From the NCBI RefSeq assembly GCF_014217805.1, contig NZ_CP055156.1:372001-436000 (forward strand): a stretch of 64,000 nucleotides of DNA, in the 5' to 3' direction. A program made the position numbers and the translations under genes. Source of the DNA: Adhaeribacter swui (GTDB lineage: Bacteria; Bacteroidota; Bacteroidia; Cytophagales; Hymenobacteraceae). How positions within the stretch are numbered: the stretch's first letter is position 1; each line of letters begins with the position of its first letter. Positions 61,935-64,000 of this stretch are shown here, in pieces. Below the pieces are notes generated by a model. It was not told the origin of the DNA. It saw only the letters and a list, made by a program, of their open reading frames with translations, and searched no databases.

Positions 61935-64000
61935 ATGCTTAAAAGCCTTTTTAGCTTTTTACTTTTTTGGTTATCCCTTTCGGCATTTGGTCAAACGGCG
62001 CCTCACCCCCAGCCGATATTACGCCGGTACGCCGATGGTTCGGTATTGCGTACTGGTGAGTGGTATAAAATTGGCGTTACTACCAGTGGTTTGTATAAAC
62101 TAGATAAAGCTGCGCTGCAAAAAACAGGAATTAGTACTACCAATTTAAGCCCGCAGTTTATTCGCTTATTTGGCAATGGTGGCGGCATGTTGCCCCAACT
62201 TAACGCCACTCCCCGCACCGACGATTTAGTGGAGAATGCTATTTACGTAGCCGGCGAAACAGACGGCAAATTCGACGATGGCGACTATGTTTTATTTTAC
62301 GCGCAAGGCCCGCATACCTGGGAGTTAGAAGCAAACAAACAAACCTTTCGGCATCAGTATAATATTTATTCCGATACTGCCTATTATTTTCTGCAGGTGG
62401 GCCAAACTGCTGGTTTACGCGTACAAAATCAAGCTTTGGTTACGGGGGCCACTGTCACCATTACCTCTTACCAGGAAAGACTTTTTCACGAAGATGATTT
62501 AAAAAACAAACTATTATCGGGTCGGCAATGGCTAGGCGAAGAGTTTAGTTCTTTTACCTTAAGCCGGGATTTTATTTTTCCTGTTCCGGCCATTTTACCC
62601 GAGTCAATTATTCAAGTAAAGGCAGCCGTAGTGGGCGATGCACCTTCCAACACTTCTTTTAATTTAAAACTGAATGACACGGCTTTAGGAACCATTCATG
62701 TGGCCGGACGAGGCAATTTTGATTATCATCCGGTAGGAGTATTTCAGGTGAGCACTTTTGAGCAAAACAGCAGCGCCGTACCTTTTACAAACGAACTTAA
62801 AGTAAATGTAACTTATAACACGGCCGGTAACGCCGCTGCCTTGGGGTATCTCGATTATTTAGAAATTTTAATGGAAGCGCCTTTAAAACTCAGCGGTAAT
62901 CAAACCCTCTTCCGCTCCTTGCAAAATATCTATCCGGGCGCGGTATCCAGCTTTACTATTGGTAATATGCCACCAGAAGCTGTTGTCTGGGACGTAACCA
63001 ATCCTACCCAACCACAAAGTTTATCTTTAACCCATAACGGCTCCGAAGCCACTTTTACTACCGCCACTGATTCGCTGAAAGAGTTTATTGCGTTTACCGG
63101 CCAAGATTTTCCGGCACCCAGTTTTACCGGAAAAGTAATTAATCAGAACCTGCACGAGTTAAATAAAGACGGAAAATTAAACCTGGTAATTGTAACTCAT
63201 CCTCACTTTTTACCGCAAGCCGAACGGTTGGCCACTCACCGCCAAACCCACGATAACCTGCAGGCAAAGGTAGTTACCACAAATCAGATATATAACGAAT
63301 TCTCTTCGGGAGCGCAGGATGTTACGGCCATCCGCGATTTTATGAAAATGCTGTATGATCGAAAAAATGCCGAAACGCCTTTATACCTGTTATTGTTTGG
63401 CGATGCTTCTTACGACTATAAAGCTGCAAATACCAATAACCCGGCAAACCGAACGGTAAACAACACCAACTACGTTCCGGTTTACCAATCCCGGGAGTCG
63501 TTAGATCCTTTAGAAAGTTATTCTTCGGAAGATTACTACGGTTTTTTAGACGACAACGAAGGCTTTTGGGATGAAACTAACTTCTCTAATCCGGACTTAC
63601 TGGATATTGGTATTGGCCGTTTACCCGTACGCACATTGCAAGAAGCCGAAATAATAGTTAATAAACTCATTCACTACAACGATCCCAAAACTTTCGGTAA
63701 TTGGCGCAATCGCTTGCTTTTAGTGGCGGATGATGGCGATGGCAACGAACATTTGCGCGATGCCGAATTTTTAGCTGATTATATGAAAGCCAACCATCCG
63801 GGCTATAATTTGCGTAAAATATACCTGGATATGTTTAAGCAAGAAAACAATGCGAGTGGGCAGGTATCATCGGAGGCCAGCGCCAGTATTGACCAAGGGC
63901 TAAATCAAGGCGCTTTACTGGTTAATTATACCGGCCATGGCAGCGAGACTACATTGGCGCAAGAAAAAATTGTGACTATTCCGCAGATAAACAACTGGCA
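61935..64000 (+). CDS. porU: Type IX secretion sortase PorU (3' end outside window)
   Basis: PorU is the gingipain-family (C25) sortase that cleaves the C-terminal sorting domain of type IX cargo and attaches cargo to lipopolysaccharide. The visible 688 residues begin with a signal peptide (FSFLLFWLSLSAFGQ) and the PorU N-terminal region: SVLRTGEWYKIGVTTSGLYKLDKAAL. The C25 peptidase domain follows, with LNLVIVTHPHFLPQAE, YLLLFGDASYDYK, VPVYQSRESLDPLESYSSEDYYG, IGIGRLPVRTLQEAE and, near the edge, LVNYTGHGSETTLA with the catalytic His668. The catalytic Cys and the C-terminal barrel-linked part lie beyond the window. A promoter-like element sits directly upstream. Confidence 0.94.
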   Translation, partial: MLKSLFSFLLFWLSLSAFGQTAPHPQPILRRYADGSVLRTGEWYKIGVTTSGLYKLDKAALQKTGISTTNLSPQFIRLFGNGGGMLPQLNATPRTDDLVENAIYVAGETDGKFDDGDYVLFYAQGPHTWELEANKQTFRHQYNIYSDTAYYFLQVGQTAGLRVQNQALVTGATVTITSYQERLFHEDDLKNKLLSGRQWLGEEFSSFTLSRDFIFPVPAILPESIIQVKAAVVGDAPSNTSFNLKLNDTALGTIHVAGRGNFDYHPVGVFQVSTFEQNSSAVPFTNELKVNVTYNTAGNAAALGYLDYLEILMEAPLKLSGNQTLFRSLQNIYPGAVSSFTIGNMPPEAVVWDVTNPTQPQSLSLTHNGSEATFTTATDSLKEFIAFTGQDFPAPSFTGKVINQNLHELNKDGKLNLVIVTHPHFLPQAERLATHRQTHDNLQAKVVTTNQIYNEFSSGAQDVTAIRDFMKMLYDRKNAETPLYLLLFGDASYDYKAANTNNPANRTVNNTNYVPVYQSRESLDPLESYSSEDYYGFLDDNEGFWDETNFSNPDLLDIGIGRLPVRTLQEAEIIVNKLIHYNDPKTFGNWRNRLLLVADDGDGNEHLRDAEFLADYMKANHPGYNLRKIYLDMFKQENNASGQVSSEASASIDQGLNQGALLVNYTGHGSETTLAQEKIVTIPQINNW

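Noticed and set aside
1-64000. tRNA, rRNA, CRISPR arrays, prophage or insertion sequences
   Set aside because: No cloverleaf with CCA-adjacent T-loop (GTTCGA) arrangement, no regular direct repeats with spacers, and no transposase or integrase frames were seen in any gap.

Overview
The window is chromosomal DNA from a member of the Bacteroidota, most likely Cytophagales and plausibly the Hymenobacteraceae (an Adhaeribacter/Pontibacter-like organism). The lineage call is inference. It rests on type IX secretion genes (sprA, porU and proteins with type IX sorting tails), the maeB-ruvA-sprA-gcvH-vanZ style gene order, BamA-barrel fusion proteins, DUF3078/DUF4292 families, and Bacteroidota-type -7 promoter elements (TAnnTTTG) upstream of many genes. 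No rRNA, tRNA, CRISPR array, phage or insertion sequence was seen. Coding density is high and most genes are housekeeping.

Layout. 1-5.3 kb: the 5' part of a secreted FG-GAP repeat protein carrying a type IX sorting tail, then murF, an orphan dTDP-sugar epimerase and a GT4 glycosyltransferase. 5.5-10.7 kb: hflX, sixA, ppk1 and an isoprenylcysteine-methyltransferase-like membrane protein. 10.7-11.0 kb: a convergent gap with REP-like hairpins. 11.0-16.4 kb: a 1258-residue lipoprotein joining a calcineurin phosphatase, a region with a kinase-like DRH motif and a BamA-type barrel; divergent from it is an HD phosphohydrolase fused to a Pycsar-effector-like transmembrane domain. 16.5-24.5 kb: a charged coiled-coil protein, a TSUP permease, a Uma2-family nuclease, a lamin-tail secreted protein, asd, an alpha/beta hydrolase and a collagen-like lipoprotein. 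24.8-29.4 kb: dxs, DUF3078, mscL and an enoyl-CoA hydratase. 29.6-36.8 kb: a plus-strand run of a polysaccharide flippase, dut, a sugar nucleotidyltransferase, a TPR protein, a DUF4292 lipoprotein and an EnvC-like protein. 37.3-40.7 kb: two tandem tatA genes, gatA and an MltD-like transglycosylase. 41-52.3 kb: maeB, ruvA, the giant sprA, gcvH and a VanZ-like gene. 52.4-64 kb: a D-lactate dehydrogenase-type enzyme, yicC, a small orphan gene, purQ, a peptidase-MA/beta-propeller/BamA fusion, an FAD oxidoreductase, an MBL hydrolase, pssA, purS and the 5' part of porU.

How the genes fit together. The window holds the type IX translocon (SprA), the type IX sortase (PorU), two apparent type IX cargo proteins and tandem TatA subunits, so protein export is a strong theme. 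A second theme is the cell envelope: MurF, EnvC-like and MltD-like wall enzymes, a flippase, a sugar nucleotidyltransferase, a glycosyltransferase, a deoxysugar epimerase and PssA. PurQ and PurS are separate small subunits of formylglycinamidine synthase encoded about 6 kb apart; PurL is not in the window. The least conventional items are the HD-PycTM fusion without a nearby cyclase, the phosphatase/kinase-like/BamA fusion, the REP-like hairpin pair, and putative leaderless promoter arrangements at purQ, porU and the envC-like gene.
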